Shown: positions 16,533-25,504 of the stretch, piece after piece
Position numbering within the stretch: the first letter of the stretch is position 1
Layout of the letters: each line of letters opens with the position of its first letter
Assembly (NCBI GenBank): GCA_030432635.1
Contig: JAUIMB010000001.1
Location: 310,001 to 374,000 of the forward strand
Origin: Bacteroidia bacterium
GTDB taxonomy: Bacteria > Bacteroidota > Bacteroidia > Flavobacteriales > Flavobacteriaceae
DNA length: 64,000 nucleotides
Direction of reading: 5' to 3'
The notes under the pieces: generated by a model
Seen by the model: the letters and a program-made list of their open reading frames with translations, nothing else
Told to the model about the DNA's origin: nothing
The model's database searches: none
Translations under genes and position numbers: made by a program

Positions 16533-16970
16533 TTATCGCATTTTATCCAGCAGATTGCTTAGTTGTTCTGCTTCTGTTTCATTTAGGTTTATGATCAAAT
16601 CTTTATTAAAATTCTTTGGGATGGATGCCAACAAATCCAATCCGTACTTCGTAATTTCAATTTTTACAACACGTCTATCATGTTTAGATGGGATTCGCTT
16701 AATATAATCCTTTGTACACAATTTATCCATCAATCTCGTGGCATTTGGAGAACGTTCAAGCATTCGATCTTTGATGGTTTGAACACTTAATGGTTCGCCT
16801 GCACCTTTCAAAATTCGTAAAATATTATATTGTTGCGGTGAGATCCCATAATCCTTGAAGAACTCATTCTGGCAACTGGAAATCCAATTTGCCGTATAAA
16901 TAATGTTGAGCAATGCTTTTACCCTATTGTTTTCAAACTTCGAATTTATGTCTTTCGCTAAATCTCCCAT
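16533..16970 (-). CDS. MarR family transcriptional regulator
   Basis: This is a 145-residue winged-helix protein of MarR type. The helix-turn-helix is at about residues 55-95 (LSVQTIKDRMLERSPNATRLMDKLCTKDYI) and the wing is RIPSKHDRRVVKIEITKYG. N- and C-terminal helices provide dimerisation. MarR repressors respond to phenolics, quinones or oxidants. Its genes here (flavin reductase, GNAT, two pirins) fit a quinone or electrophile stress regulon. Two identical-core perfect palindromes at the operon's two likely promoters are the obvious binding sites, which would make it autoregulated. Confidence 0.92.
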   Translation of the reverse strand: MGDLAKDINSKFENNRVKALLNIIYTANWISSCQNEFFKDYGISPQQYNILRILKGAGEPLSVQTIKDRMLERSPNATRLMDKLCTKDYIKRIPSKHDRRVVKIEITKYGLDLLASIPKNFNKDLIINLNETEAEQLSNLLDKMR

Positions 16971-17002
16971 GCCTTAGTATCTAGTGTTTAGAATCTTTGG
17001 AA

Positions 17003-17284
17003 TTAAAATAAAACATCTTTATAATCTTCTGTCTTTTTAAAAACTGCAGCAGCGAATGGGCAAAGTGGCATAATCTTTAGATTATTTTTCCTCGCATACA
17101 TTACCGAAGCTTCAACAAGCCTATAACCTACGCCTTGACCTTTTAACGAAGGATCAACTTCGGTATGATCAATAATGATTTTATCATTTCCTGCATGCGT
17201 ATATGTCATTAAACCCTTTTGCGTACCATCCTGTTCATAAAAGAATTCACCTTTTTTACTATTATCATTTTGTTTGATTTCCAT
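17003..17284 (-). CDS. Small GNAT-fold N-acetyltransferase (YjdJ-like)
   Basis: This 93-residue protein is the compact Gcn5-related form. It has an acetyl-CoA-binding segment DPSLKGQGVGYRLVEASVMYAR (Q/RxxGxG/A pattern, about 49-60) and the terminal CPFAAAVFKKTEDYKDVLF. Such short YjdJ-type proteins are widespread companions of oxidative or metabolic stress genes; substrates are unknown. Only 2 bases separate it from the flavin reductase stop, and marR follows 32 bases later, so it lies inside the operon. Confidence 0.88.
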   Translation of the reverse strand: MEIKQNDNSKKGEFFYEQDGTQKGLMTYTHAGNDKIIIDHTEVDPSLKGQGVGYRLVEASVMYARKNNLKIMPLCPFAAAVFKKTEDYKDVLF

Positions 17285-17286
17285 GA

Positions 17287-17817
17287 CTACAAGCTGTCTG
17301 CAAATTGTTTCACTTCTTCTAATAATTGATCGTTCAATTCAGTATTGCTGATTTTTCCTTCTGAAAAGTTATCACCGAAAAAAGGTAATGAAAACTTTCC
17401 AACTATGTTGGCATCGTGCCTAGGAAAACGATCGCTTGCCATTTCGAGAACAGACTGACCACCTCTTCCTCCAGGAGAAGTTGCCATTAAAAGCATTGGC
17501 TTAGACATAAATGTTTTCTGTTCCACTCTCGACATCCAATCAAACAGGTTTTTAAAAGCTGCTGTGTAAGCACCATTGTGTTCAGCGAGTGAGATTATGA
17601 TTCCATCGGAAGCTTCTATCTGGTTAAGGAATGCTTTTGCGTTATCAGGAATACCATGCGCATTCTCATAATCAATGCCATAAAGTGGTAATTCAAAATC
17701 ATTTAGATCCAGAATTTTGGTTACGGCATTGTCAACCAAACTTGAGGCATAAGTTGCCAAATGCTTATTAATTGATGTTTTACTGTTGCTTCCTGCAAAT
17801 GCTATAATGTTTTTCAT
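17287..17817 (-). CDS. NADPH-dependent FMN reductase family flavoprotein
   Basis: This 176-residue flavodoxin-like protein has the phosphate-binding loop AGSNSKTSINKHLA (about 8-21). The SLAEHNGAYTAAFKNLFDWMSR segment resembles the SP(Y/E)YN...LKNALDW motif of azo/chromate/quinone reductases, followed by KPMLLMATSPGGRGG. It probably reduces quinones or other electrophiles with NAD(P)H. It is the first gene of the operon and is preceded by a TAnnTTTG promoter element and the 22-bp palindrome. Confidence 0.9.
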   Translation of the reverse strand: MKNIIAFAGSNSKTSINKHLATYASSLVDNAVTKILDLNDFELPLYGIDYENAHGIPDNAKAFLNQIEASDGIIISLAEHNGAYTAAFKNLFDWMSRVEQKTFMSKPMLLMATSPGGRGGQSVLEMASDRFPRHDANIVGKFSLPFFGDNFSEGKISNTELNDQLLEEVKQFADSL

Positions 17818-17837
17818 GTGTTCTGTTTTTGGTTATA

Positions 17838-17845
17838 CAAATATA
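17838..17845 (-). promoter_or_regulatory. -7 element of the MarR operon promoter
   Basis: Read on the minus strand this is TATATTTG, an exact TAnnTTTG match, about 20 bases before the flavin reductase ATG. The 22-bp palindrome at 17858-17879 covers the position expected for the -33 element. Confidence 0.6.
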
Positions 17846-17857
17846 CAATAAATTTTT

Positions 17858-17879
17858 AATATATTCCATGGAATATATT
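17858..17879. promoter_or_regulatory. 22-bp perfect palindrome, probable MarR operator (operon promoter)
   Basis: This is an exact 22-base palindrome with core TTCCATGGAA and flanks AATATA/TATATT. It overlaps the -33 region of the operon promoter, so bound repressor would occlude RNA polymerase. The same core recurs at 16494-16515. An additional half-like TTTCCATG follows at 17879-17885. Confidence 0.7.
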
Positions 17880-17958
17880 TCCATGTATGATATTTAACAA
17901 ATTATTCACTTTTTAATCCGTTATGGGTTTCGTAAATTCGTGACAAATTATACAGCAT

Positions 17959-19602
17959 ATGGATTTAAACTTCAATAAGAACGAAGACCACAATAAACTA
18001 CTCCTTTCAGAACTTAAAAAACGCTTGGCCAAAGTGAAACTTGGTGGTGGTGAAAATCGAATCGCTAAGCATCATGCCAAAGGAAAAATGACTGCGAGAG
18101 AGCGAATTGACTTTCTATTGGATTCCAAAAAACATTCGATTGAAATCGGCGCCTTTGCTGGCGAAGACATGTACAAGGAACATGGTGGATGCCCATCTGG
18201 TGGTGTGGTCGTAAAAATTGGATATGTAAAAGGGAAACAGTGTATTGTTGTTGCCAATGATGCTACGGTTAAAGCAGGAGCCTGGTTTCCAATCACTGGA
18301 AAAAAGAATTTACGAGCTCAAGAAATCGCTATAGAAAACCGACTTCCTATTATTTATCTTGTGGATTCTGCAGGTGTATATCTTCCTATGCAGGATGAAA
18401 TTTTTCCTGACAAGGAACATTTCGGACGTATTTTCAGAAATAATGCAGTAATGAGCAGTATGGGAATCACCCAAATTGCTGCTGTTATGGGAAGTTGTGT
18501 TGCAGGTGGAGCTTATTTACCCATTATGAGTGACGAAGCTTTAATTGTCGATAAAACCGGAAGCATCTTTCTTGCCGGAAGCTATTTGGTAAAAGCTGCC
18601 ATTGGTGAGAGCATTGATAATGAAACGCTTGGTGGTGCAACGACGCATTGTGAAATTTCAGGAGTTACCGATTATAAGGCCAAGGATGATGAAGATGCCT
18701 TGAATACCATTAAACGTCTCATAGATAAAATTGGTGATTATGATAAGGCTGGTTTTAACCGAAGTGCACCAAAAAAGCCAAAAGAGAATCCAGATGATAT
18801 TTTTGGAATATTACCACGTTCACGTGCCGACCAATATGATATGAAAGAAATCATAAAGCGTTTAGTGGATAATAGTGAATTTGACGAATACAAAGAAGGC
18901 TACGGTAAAACGATCATCACAGCTTATGCTCGTATTGATGGTTGGGCTGTTGGCATTATTGCCAATCAAAGACATATTGTAAAAACCACTGGTGCAAAGA
19001 CCAAACCAAGTGAGATGCAATTTGGAGGTGTCATCTACAATGACAGTGCTGATAAAGCGACCAGATTTATTGCCAATTGCAACCAGAAGAAAATTCCATT
19101 GGTTTTTTTACAGGATGTCACTGGCTTTATGGTTGGCAGCAAATCTGAACATGGTGGTATTATAAAAGATGGTGCTAAAATGGTGAATGCCGTGAGTAAT
19201 TCGGTAGTCCCTAAGTTCACGATTATAATTGGCAACAGTTATGGAGCTGGTAATTATGCAATGTGTGGAAAAGCCTATGACCCGAGGTTAATTGTAGCAT
19301 GGCCAAGTGCCGAACTTGCAGTTATGAGTGGAAATAGTGCTGCAAAGGTTCTGCTTCAAATTGAAAAGGCATCCTTGGAAAAGCAAGGTGAAAACTTCAC
19401 TGCTGAAAAGGAAAAAGAACTGTTTGACAAAATCAAGAATCGCTACGACAATCAAGTGTCTCCATATTATGCTGCAGCTCGAATTTGGACTGACGCCATT
19501 ATCAATCCGTTAGACACTAGAACTTGGATTAGCATGGGCATTGAAGCAGCAGACCACGCTCCTATTGAGAAACCGTTTAATTTAGGCGTTTTACAAGTAT
19601 AA
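17959..19602 (+). CDS. Acyl-CoA carboxylase beta subunit (carboxyltransferase, MccB-like)
   Basis: This 547-residue biotin-dependent carboxyltransferase has crotonase-fold N and C halves. Diagnostic segments are KMTARERIDFLLD, VDSAGVYLPMQDEIFPDKEHFGRIFRN, AAVMGSCVAGGAYLPIMSDE, FLQDVTGFMVGSKSEHGGIIKDGAKM and GNSYGAGNYAMCGKAYDP. The VDSAG..LP.Q..IFPD..HFGRIF pattern is closest to methylcrotonyl-CoA carboxylase (leucine degradation) rather than propionyl-CoA carboxylase. No biotin-carboxylase alpha subunit is adjacent, so the partner must lie elsewhere. It is transcribed divergently from the MarR operon, with a weak TAAATTCG -7-like element at 17933-17940. Confidence 0.9.
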   Translation: MDLNFNKNEDHNKLLLSELKKRLAKVKLGGGENRIAKHHAKGKMTARERIDFLLDSKKHSIEIGAFAGEDMYKEHGGCPSGGVVVKIGYVKGKQCIVVANDATVKAGAWFPITGKKNLRAQEIAIENRLPIIYLVDSAGVYLPMQDEIFPDKEHFGRIFRNNAVMSSMGITQIAAVMGSCVAGGAYLPIMSDEALIVDKTGSIFLAGSYLVKAAIGESIDNETLGGATTHCEISGVTDYKAKDDEDALNTIKRLIDKIGDYDKAGFNRSAPKKPKENPDDIFGILPRSRADQYDMKEIIKRLVDNSEFDEYKEGYGKTIITAYARIDGWAVGIIANQRHIVKTTGAKTKPSEMQFGGVIYNDSADKATRFIANCNQKKIPLVFLQDVTGFMVGSKSEHGGIIKDGAKMVNAVSNSVVPKFTIIIGNSYGAGNYAMCGKAYDPRLIVAWPSAELAVMSGNSAAKVLLQIEKASLEKQGENFTAEKEKELFDKIKNRYDNQVSPYYAAARIWTDAIINPLDTRTWISMGIEAADHAPIEKPFNLGVLQV

Positions 19603-19615
19603 CAACAATTCAACG

Positions 19616-20689
19616 CTACACACCCTTTATGGCTTCCAACGTTTTTTTACGTTGCAGTTTACCAGTTTCTGTTTTTACAAATTTGGGAATATTGTAGATT
19701 AGCTTAGGTACTTCAAACTTTTCCAAAACCTTAAATATAGAAACGTCCAATTCGTTAGTATCACTTTCTAAAATCAAGATAACACGTTGCCCCAAATCAT
19801 CATCGTCTTCCGAAGTAATAAAGAAAGGCGTTTCTATTTGGCTTTGAAGTTTGGACTCTATTTGCTCTGGAAACATTTTTACGCCTCCAGAATTAATCAT
19901 ATTATCGAAGCGACCAACGATATCGAATTCATTTGCTGAAACCATCTTTACGATATCATTGGTAACCACCTTACCGTCGGTTAATGCTTTTGCTTCAATC
20001 ACCAAACAGTTTCTATCATCAATGTCTACGGAAATATTCGGCAACAGTTTAAAATGGTTTGACTTATGTCTTAAATGATTCAATGGCTTAATAGCGACGT
20101 GGCTTACGGTTTCGGTCATTCCATAGGTTTCATATACCTTTGCTTTCAAGCCTTGAAGATCTTCCATAAGGGCTTTCGACACTCGTGCTCCTCCAACAAT
20201 AACCTTATCTACATTAGCCATACGATGTAATGAATTTTTAAGCTGTAAAGGCACCATCGCACAAAAATCATAATGTACAAGGTCGTCATAAGCAGGCATT
20301 GTCGTAGGAGAAACGATATCTAATTCCAGTCCTAAAATCATGGCACGAACCAGCATCATCTTACCTGCGATATATTTGCTTGGTAAACAATGTAAAGCAG
20401 TATCACCTGGTTTTATCCCAAAGAAATCACCTGTCATAACCGATGAGTTCACCATGGCTTGTTTACTAAGTCTAATGGATTTTGGCGCACCTGTTGACCC
20501 TGAAGTATTGACCATAACATAGTCTTTGTCGTCTAGCCAATCCAAAAGAAAGTTTCCAATTATTTGTTCATATAGTTCGCCTTCCTTAACCAAACTATAA
20601 GCAACTTCCTTCAGTTCTTCATGGTTGAAGTTGATTCCGTTTAGCTTAAACTTCAAATGGATTTTGTCAAAGGTTGGCGTCATGTTCAA
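19616..20689 (-). CDS. menE: o-Succinylbenzoate-CoA ligase (MenE)
   Basis: This 357-residue AMP-binding (ANL) enzyme has the P-loop VMVNTSGSTGAPKSIRLS at about 58-74, VYETYGMTETVSHVA, the hinge IVGRFDNMINSGGVKMFPEQIE and the catalytic-loop Lys in KTETGKLQRKKTLE. At about 360 residues it is the short Bacteroidetes form; typical MenE is about 450-480 with a longer N-terminal region. It activates o-succinylbenzoate for the naphthoate synthase step. It is the last gene of menC-CPBP-menE, with 14 bases to the upstream gene. Confidence 0.92.
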   Translation of the reverse strand: MNMTPTFDKIHLKFKLNGINFNHEELKEVAYSLVKEGELYEQIIGNFLLDWLDDKDYVMVNTSGSTGAPKSIRLSKQAMVNSSVMTGDFFGIKPGDTALHCLPSKYIAGKMMLVRAMILGLELDIVSPTTMPAYDDLVHYDFCAMVPLQLKNSLHRMANVDKVIVGGARVSKALMEDLQGLKAKVYETYGMTETVSHVAIKPLNHLRHKSNHFKLLPNISVDIDDRNCLVIEAKALTDGKVVTNDIVKMVSANEFDIVGRFDNMINSGGVKMFPEQIESKLQSQIETPFFITSEDDDDLGQRVILILESDTNELDVSIFKVLEKFEVPKLIYNIPKFVKTETGKLQRKKTLEAIKGV

Positions 20690-20703
20690 TATCGTTTTAG
20701 TGG

Positions 20704-21867
20704 TTATTCACCAATAATTTTGTAGTCTTCCTTAGGTGGCTCATGAACTTTTCCAAAGAGTTTTTCCTTCCAATTATGCCATTTATAGACACGTGAAAAG
20801 ATGATAAGCAAAATTGGGAAAATGATGAACACTGGCAATACCATATCTATAAATTCCAACTTAGGTTCGGCAACATCCTTTAAAATCGAATGTGTTTGAA
20901 AAGCTGTCCAATCGGCTGTAACCAATAAGGCAGTGAACAAATTATTGGCTGCATGGAAACCCAAAGCCAATTCTGTTCCTTCATCCATCAAGGTCAAAAT
21001 ACCTAAGAAAAGTCCAGTACCAATATAGTATACCAATAAGGAATAACCGAGTTTTTCGATTTCAGGATTTGCAATGTGCAATAATCCAAAGATAGTAGAC
21101 GTAATAACCAATGGAACCCACTTTCTTTTAAACATTTCAGTTAAACTTTCATTGCTATTGGAGTCGAAAAAATTCCTGCCTTTTAATATTTGAAATACAA
21201 TAACTCCCAATACAATAACAGAAATTATACATATAGCATTTTGAAATAATCCTATATCATACAATATGTTTAATGTAATTAGCAAGGGAATAACTATTAT
21301 AGAAAAAACAAAAGCAAACGGAAAGAATTTATCTTTAGTAGCAGTGCCAAAACCTTGCATCAAATAGCCTCTAAAAATATACTCTTCCAAGCTGGTTTGG
21401 AAAGGGATCAAGGCCACAGCAATGACTAGCAAGATTAGAAAGCGTTGCGGTTCAAAATTAAATTGATAGTTTTCGGGTGACACATAGAAATAATCAATCA
21501 AAACCAATCCTGATGAAATTATTCCCCAAAAGATAAAGGCAAACCAAATACGCTTCCAATCTAGTTTTTTACGAGACGTTGCAACTGAAGTCATGGTTTG
21601 CTTATGCAAATGTTTTACAACCAAATACAAACCTAAAAATCCGAAAAGGAAGGAAATAAGCATCAAAAACAAAAATAGATTCGAATCTAGCATCGCATAC
21701 ATCGAAGCTTCATCAATTTCAAATCCGATACCATCTTGTGCCATTTTATAGAACAGAAGAAAAGTGAGAGGCAATTGACCAACAAATGCCGCTAAGGCTA
21801 TTACAACCGAACCAATTAAATACCTCCAAAAATCGTGCTGTACCTTGAATGCTTGAGCAATAAACAT
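20704..21867 (-). CDS. CPBP-family intramembrane metalloprotease
   Basis: This 387-residue protein has about eight transmembrane segments and the CAAX protease and bacteriocin-processing (Abi) domain. Motif 1 is SLEEYIFRGYLMQGF (EExxxR). Motif 2 is STIFGLLHIANPEIEKLGYSLLVYYIGTGLFLG (FxxxH), and a late ALGFHAANNLFTAL carries the HxxxN motif. Substrates are unknown. It lies between menC and menE with 10- and 14-base gaps, so it is co-transcribed with menaquinone genes, a recurrent Bacteroidetes arrangement that remains functionally unexplained. Confidence 0.88.
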   Translation of the reverse strand: MFIAQAFKVQHDFWRYLIGSVVIALAAFVGQLPLTFLLFYKMAQDGIGFEIDEASMYAMLDSNLFLFLMLISFLFGFLGLYLVVKHLHKQTMTSVATSRKKLDWKRIWFAFIFWGIISSGLVLIDYFYVSPENYQFNFEPQRFLILLVIAVALIPFQTSLEEYIFRGYLMQGFGTATKDKFFPFAFVFSIIVIPLLITLNILYDIGLFQNAICIISVIVLGVIVFQILKGRNFFDSNSNESLTEMFKRKWVPLVITSTIFGLLHIANPEIEKLGYSLLVYYIGTGLFLGILTLMDEGTELALGFHAANNLFTALLVTADWTAFQTHSILKDVAEPKLEFIDMVLPVFIIFPILLIIFSRVYKWHNWKEKLFGKVHEPPKEDYKIIGE

Positions 21868-21877
21868 AGGCTAAAAG

Positions 21878-22927
21878 TTAAGTGTTAATGCTAAGATTTG
21901 AGATGTCCCAAACCCTATTGTTTTCATAATGCAATGTACCATTTTTTACAATTAATGGCGAATCAAAATTATTGGTAAATAAACTACCCGTTCCCAGACC
22001 TTGAGGTCTTGGGCTGTTTAGAGTGTGGGTCCATTGTGCAATCGCATTGAGTCCGATATTACTTTCAAGTGCACTGGTTATCCACCAGCCAACCTGTGCT
22101 TCATGAGCAAGCTCAATCCACTCGCGACTTCCGTGAAATCCGCCAATCAATGTAGGTTTTAGAATAATATATTGTGGCTTAATAGCGTGTAACAGTTGGT
22201 TCTTTTTTTCTGAAATAAATACACCTATCAATTCTTCATCTAAAGCAATTGGCAAGGGTGTTTGCTCACAAAGTTTAGCCATATCCTGCCATTGCCCTTG
22301 TTTTATGGGTTGTTCGATGGAATGCAACTCAAATTCAGAAAGTCGTTTCAGCTTTTCCAAGGCTTCGGAAGGCAAAAATGCACCATTGGCATCAACGCGT
22401 AACTCAATATCATCAGCTGAAAACTCCTGACGAATTGATTTTAAGAGTTCAAGTTCTGTTCTAAAATCGATGGCTCCAATCTTCATTTTTATGCAACGGA
22501 ACCCTTCAGCTAACTTCATTTTTATTTGCTGGTTCATGAAGGCTTTATCTCCCATCCATATCAAACCGTTGATGTCTATTGACGACTGACTTGCTGTGAA
22601 CTCTGAAGGAAATAAATCAAAACCATCCTGACTTTCTAAGGATTTAAAAGCCATTTCCAAACCAAATTGAATGCTAGGAAACTCGACCAACGCATCTAAC
22701 AGTTGATGCAGACCGAGATCAATATGGTCACAGACCCATTGCAATTTGGATTCAAAATCAGAGCGATCATCAACACTCAACCCTTTAAACATACCACATT
22801 CACCAATACCGAATTTATTTTCTGACCTTAACACAATAAACCAAGTGTCCTTGGTTTTCAGGATGCCACGAGATGTTCCACTTGCTTGCTTAAAGTGAAG
22901 GGTGTAAGGTATAAATGAAGCCTTCAT
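21878..22927 (-). CDS. menC: o-Succinylbenzoate synthase (MenC)
   Basis: This 349-residue enolase-superfamily enzyme has N-terminal capping strands (FGIGECGMFKGLS). The barrel shows KMKIGAIDF (catalytic KxK-like Lys), LRVDANGAF (Asp metal ligand), HSIEQPIKQGQW (Glu), IALDEELIG (Asp-Glu) and IILKPTLIGGF (Lys). It dehydrates SHCHC to o-succinylbenzoate in menaquinone synthesis. It leads the three-gene block menC-CPBP-menE. A DUF2490 gene lies 49 bases upstream on the same strand. Confidence 0.92.
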   Translation of the reverse strand: MKASFIPYTLHFKQASGTSRGILKTKDTWFIVLRSENKFGIGECGMFKGLSVDDRSDFESKLQWVCDHIDLGLHQLLDALVEFPSIQFGLEMAFKSLESQDGFDLFPSEFTASQSSIDINGLIWMGDKAFMNQQIKMKLAEGFRCIKMKIGAIDFRTELELLKSIRQEFSADDIELRVDANGAFLPSEALEKLKRLSEFELHSIEQPIKQGQWQDMAKLCEQTPLPIALDEELIGVFISEKKNQLLHAIKPQYIILKPTLIGGFHGSREWIELAHEAQVGWWITSALESNIGLNAIAQWTHTLNSPRPQGLGTGSLFTNNFDSPLIVKNGTLHYENNRVWDISNLSINT

Positions 22928-22976
22928 ACACTAACAAAAATAAGGAATATAGCTATGATACCAATTATGAAATTAT

Positions 22977-23666
22977 CTAGAAATTATGATGGAAACTCAC
23001 CTGAAGTTGAGCTTTTCCGAGGCTATTGGTTTTCTGGTTCATCCAACCCAATTGAAATTTCATACCTTTTTTCAGTACATATCCAATGCCTAAATAGGTT
23101 CGGTTTCGATCAAAGAACTCCACTTCCCTATTGTCTCCAATATCCTTTTGACCATTCACAAATAGCTCATTATACAGCGCTGCATATATGGTGTTTTTTT
23201 CAAAATTAGAAGCATTGAACGGTATGTTCATAAACAAATTGTAGCGATAACGTGTTCTGAAATCCTGGTCTTCGACAAAACGCTGCTCGTAACGAAAACG
23301 ATGGGTCAAATACACACGGTTTCCGAGTTTATGAGGCAATAAAGCTTCCTGATAGATTCTACTCTCAGTTGTTGTGGCATCACTATCGCCATAGGCTCCA
23401 CTGGTAATATGTGCATATCCCAACGTAAATTTCGCATTGACACCTTTAGGTCGATAGGTAACTCCAGATCGCAATAATAATTGCTCTAAGTCACCACCCA
23501 AATTCCAGTTTCGATATTGAACATCTCCTTGAAACCCAAACTGACTTTCCTTAAACTGATGATCAAAGAAATACATATACCAAGCACCTGTTTTACCAGA
23601 CTCAACTTGGGCTAACATGGTTGAAGACGTCATTAGAACTAGAAGAAGTAAACCGTTTAATCTCAT
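22977..23666 (-). CDS. DUF2490 outer membrane beta-barrel protein
   Basis: This 229-residue protein starts at ATG 23666 (MRLNGLLLLVLMTSSTMLAQ), which gives a clean signal peptide. The alternative ATG at 23693 overlaps a TATTTTCG promoter-like element. The mature sequence has repeated amphipathic strands with aromatic girdles (WYMYFFDHQF, RVYLTHRFRYEQRF, RTRYRYNLFMNIPF, RTYLGIGYVLKKG) and a terminal Phe, as in barrel proteins of the DUF2490 family. Its function is unknown; it may belong to the menC transcript. Confidence 0.82.
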   Translation of the reverse strand: MRLNGLLLLVLMTSSTMLAQVESGKTGAWYMYFFDHQFKESQFGFQGDVQYRNWNLGGDLEQLLLRSGVTYRPKGVNAKFTLGYAHITSGAYGDSDATTTESRIYQEALLPHKLGNRVYLTHRFRYEQRFVEDQDFRTRYRYNLFMNIPFNASNFEKNTIYAALYNELFVNGQKDIGDNREVEFFDRNRTYLGIGYVLKKGMKFQLGWMNQKTNSLGKAQLQVSFHHNF

Positions 23667-23775
23667 TTCTGAATATTTTTGCGAAAATAACATGCTTTTT
23701 TCGGCTTATGAAACCGCAATGGAATATCTAAGATTATTTTAACAATTTCGTACTTTAGCATCAAGATAATTAGAA

Positions 23776-24669
23776 ATGCAAGATCCCAACTTTCCGGATA
23801 TTATTCTTTATGCCATTCCATTCTTTGTCATTGCCATGTTGTTGGAACTTTATGTAACGATAAAACAAGGGCTCAAGACTTACGAACCCAAAGATGCGTT
23901 TTCATCAATTGCCATGGGTCTCGGTAATGTTTTTCTAGGATTCTTTAGTAAGGCTTTAGTTCTGCTGTCATTTGTATTTGTGTATGAGCATTTTAGGGTG
24001 TTTACTATTCCTATTGAATGGTGGAGTTTCATTTTAATTTTCTTTGCTGATGACTTGTCGTATTATTGGTTTCATCGCATATCACATGAATGTCGCTTGT
24101 TTTGGGCTTCACACGTGGTACATCATTCCTCTCAACATTATAATTTAAGTACTGCCCTGCGACAGACATGGTCTGGAGGGTTTTATTCGTTTATATTTTG
24201 GCTCTGGCTGCCACTTTTAGGGTTTCATCCTGCAATGATTCTTTTACAAATGTCCATAAGTTTATTGTATCAATTTTGGATTCATACGGAAACGATTGAT
24301 AAACTGCCAAGATGGTTTGAGGCTGTATTCAACACACCATCGCATCATCGTGTGCACCATGGAAGCAATCCCTTATATCTTGACAGAAACCATGCTGGCA
24401 TACTGATCATATGGGATAAATTATTTGGAACATTTCAACCAGAACTTGAAGATGAAAAGGTCGTCTATGGATTAGTAAAAAATATCAACACCTATAATCC
24501 TGTTAAAATTGCATTTGTGGAGTGGATTCATTTATTTAAGGAAGCATTTTCAGGACGGAAATCATTAAAACATCGACTCCTTTATTTTATAAAACCGCCT
24601 GGTTGGAAACATGATGGTTCAGGAAAAATCAGTGATGACTTAAGAAAGGAATGGTTAGATCAAAATTGA
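23776..24669 (+). CDS. Sterol desaturase / fatty acid hydroxylase family membrane protein
   Basis: This 297-residue membrane protein has four or five hydrophobic segments and the histidine boxes of the FA_hydroxylase superfamily: WFHRISHE, HVVHHSSQHYN and HHRVHHGSNPLYLDRNHAGILIIWDKLFGTF. These bind a di-iron centre for oxygen-dependent hydroxylation or desaturation of lipids. Bacterial members act on carotenoids, sterols or sphingolipids. The substrate cannot be told here, as no carotenoid genes are nearby. It is a single plus-strand gene that converges with a methyltransferase gene 2 bases later. Confidence 0.88.
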   Translation: MQDPNFPDIILYAIPFFVIAMLLELYVTIKQGLKTYEPKDAFSSIAMGLGNVFLGFFSKALVLLSFVFVYEHFRVFTIPIEWWSFILIFFADDLSYYWFHRISHECRLFWASHVVHHSSQHYNLSTALRQTWSGGFYSFIFWLWLPLLGFHPAMILLQMSISLLYQFWIHTETIDKLPRWFEAVFNTPSHHRVHHGSNPLYLDRNHAGILIIWDKLFGTFQPELEDEKVVYGLVKNINTYNPVKIAFVEWIHLFKEAFSGRKSLKHRLLYFIKPPGWKHDGSGKISDDLRKEWLDQN

Positions 24670-24671
24670 CG

Positions 24672-25484
24672 TCAGATGTTTTCAGCAATCACCTCAATCA
24701 ATATCGGACAAAATAACGTGGAGTTATGGTCTTGCTCCAAATCATTAAAATCCTTAAGAGCTTGTTTAACGTCATTTTCAGATAAATAGCCAGAAGCCAC
24801 CAATCTTGGAAAATAACTGTAATAAAACGATTTTGGCCATTGCCAAACTAGATTGTTTGGGTGCGCCAATTTAGACATCAGTCGCACATTGTTCACCTTC
24901 ATACCTATATTTTTGAGGATGAGAGGAAGCTTCCGTCCAACATCTATCTCTCCTTCTTGTTCCTTAAAACTCTTTAAACATTTAGCAATCGCCTTGTCTA
25001 ACCCTTCTTTTTGAGGTTCGGTTTGATGTGTACTCCAGTCATAATATTCATGAAGTACCATTTTTCCTCCAGGTTTTAAAGCAGATTTTACCTTTGCCAA
25101 AACATCCTCGACATTTGGAATCCATGCCATAGCCCAACGGCAATACATTCCATCAAGGCTATTTGGACGCAAGCTCATATCATTGAAATCGGACTGTATA
25201 GCTTCTATAGTTAAACCATAATGCCTATTGATTCCTTTCAGGAACTGAATGAAGTGTTCGGAACGATCAATGGCAATAACCTTACCTTGGTTACCAACAA
25301 CAAAAGCTAATTCCTTACTACAAAATCCAGGTCCAGAGCCTAAATCTAATAAGGTTTGTCCAGACCTAAATCCAGCAAGTTCCCAACCTTTTTGAGCTTC
25401 GGAAGCCCAAACTTGATGTTGAAGACCTAAACGATGTAATTCTTCTTTATCAGTACCAAGGATGTATGCGTTTTCTTCTGACAT
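24672..25484 (-). CDS. Class I SAM-dependent methyltransferase
   Basis: This protein of about 270 residues has a Rossmann-type methyltransferase core. Motif I is LLDLGSGPGFCSKELA and the acidic loop is VIAIDRSEHF. Later come YCRWAMAWIPNVEDVL and LKPGGKMVLHEYYDW (post-motif). An ATG start (25484, MSEENAYIL) is preferred over the in-frame GTG at 25490. The substrate is unknown; it does not look like MenG/UbiE. The gene follows the MBL hydrolase by 20 bases on the same strand, so the two probably form a small operon. Confidence 0.85.
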   Translation of the reverse strand: MSEENAYILGTDKEELHRLGLQHQVWASEAQKGWELAGFRSGQTLLDLGSGPGFCSKELAFVVGNQGKVIAIDRSEHFIQFLKGINRHYGLTIEAIQSDFNDMSLRPNSLDGMYCRWAMAWIPNVEDVLAKVKSALKPGGKMVLHEYYDWSTHQTEPQKEGLDKAIAKCLKSFKEQEGEIDVGRKLPLILKNIGMKVNNVRLMSKLAHPNNLVWQWPKSFYYSYFPRLVASGYLSENDVKQALKDFNDLEQDHNSTLFCPILIEVIAENI

Positions 25485-25504
25485 GAACACACAATTTTGC
25501 TCAT

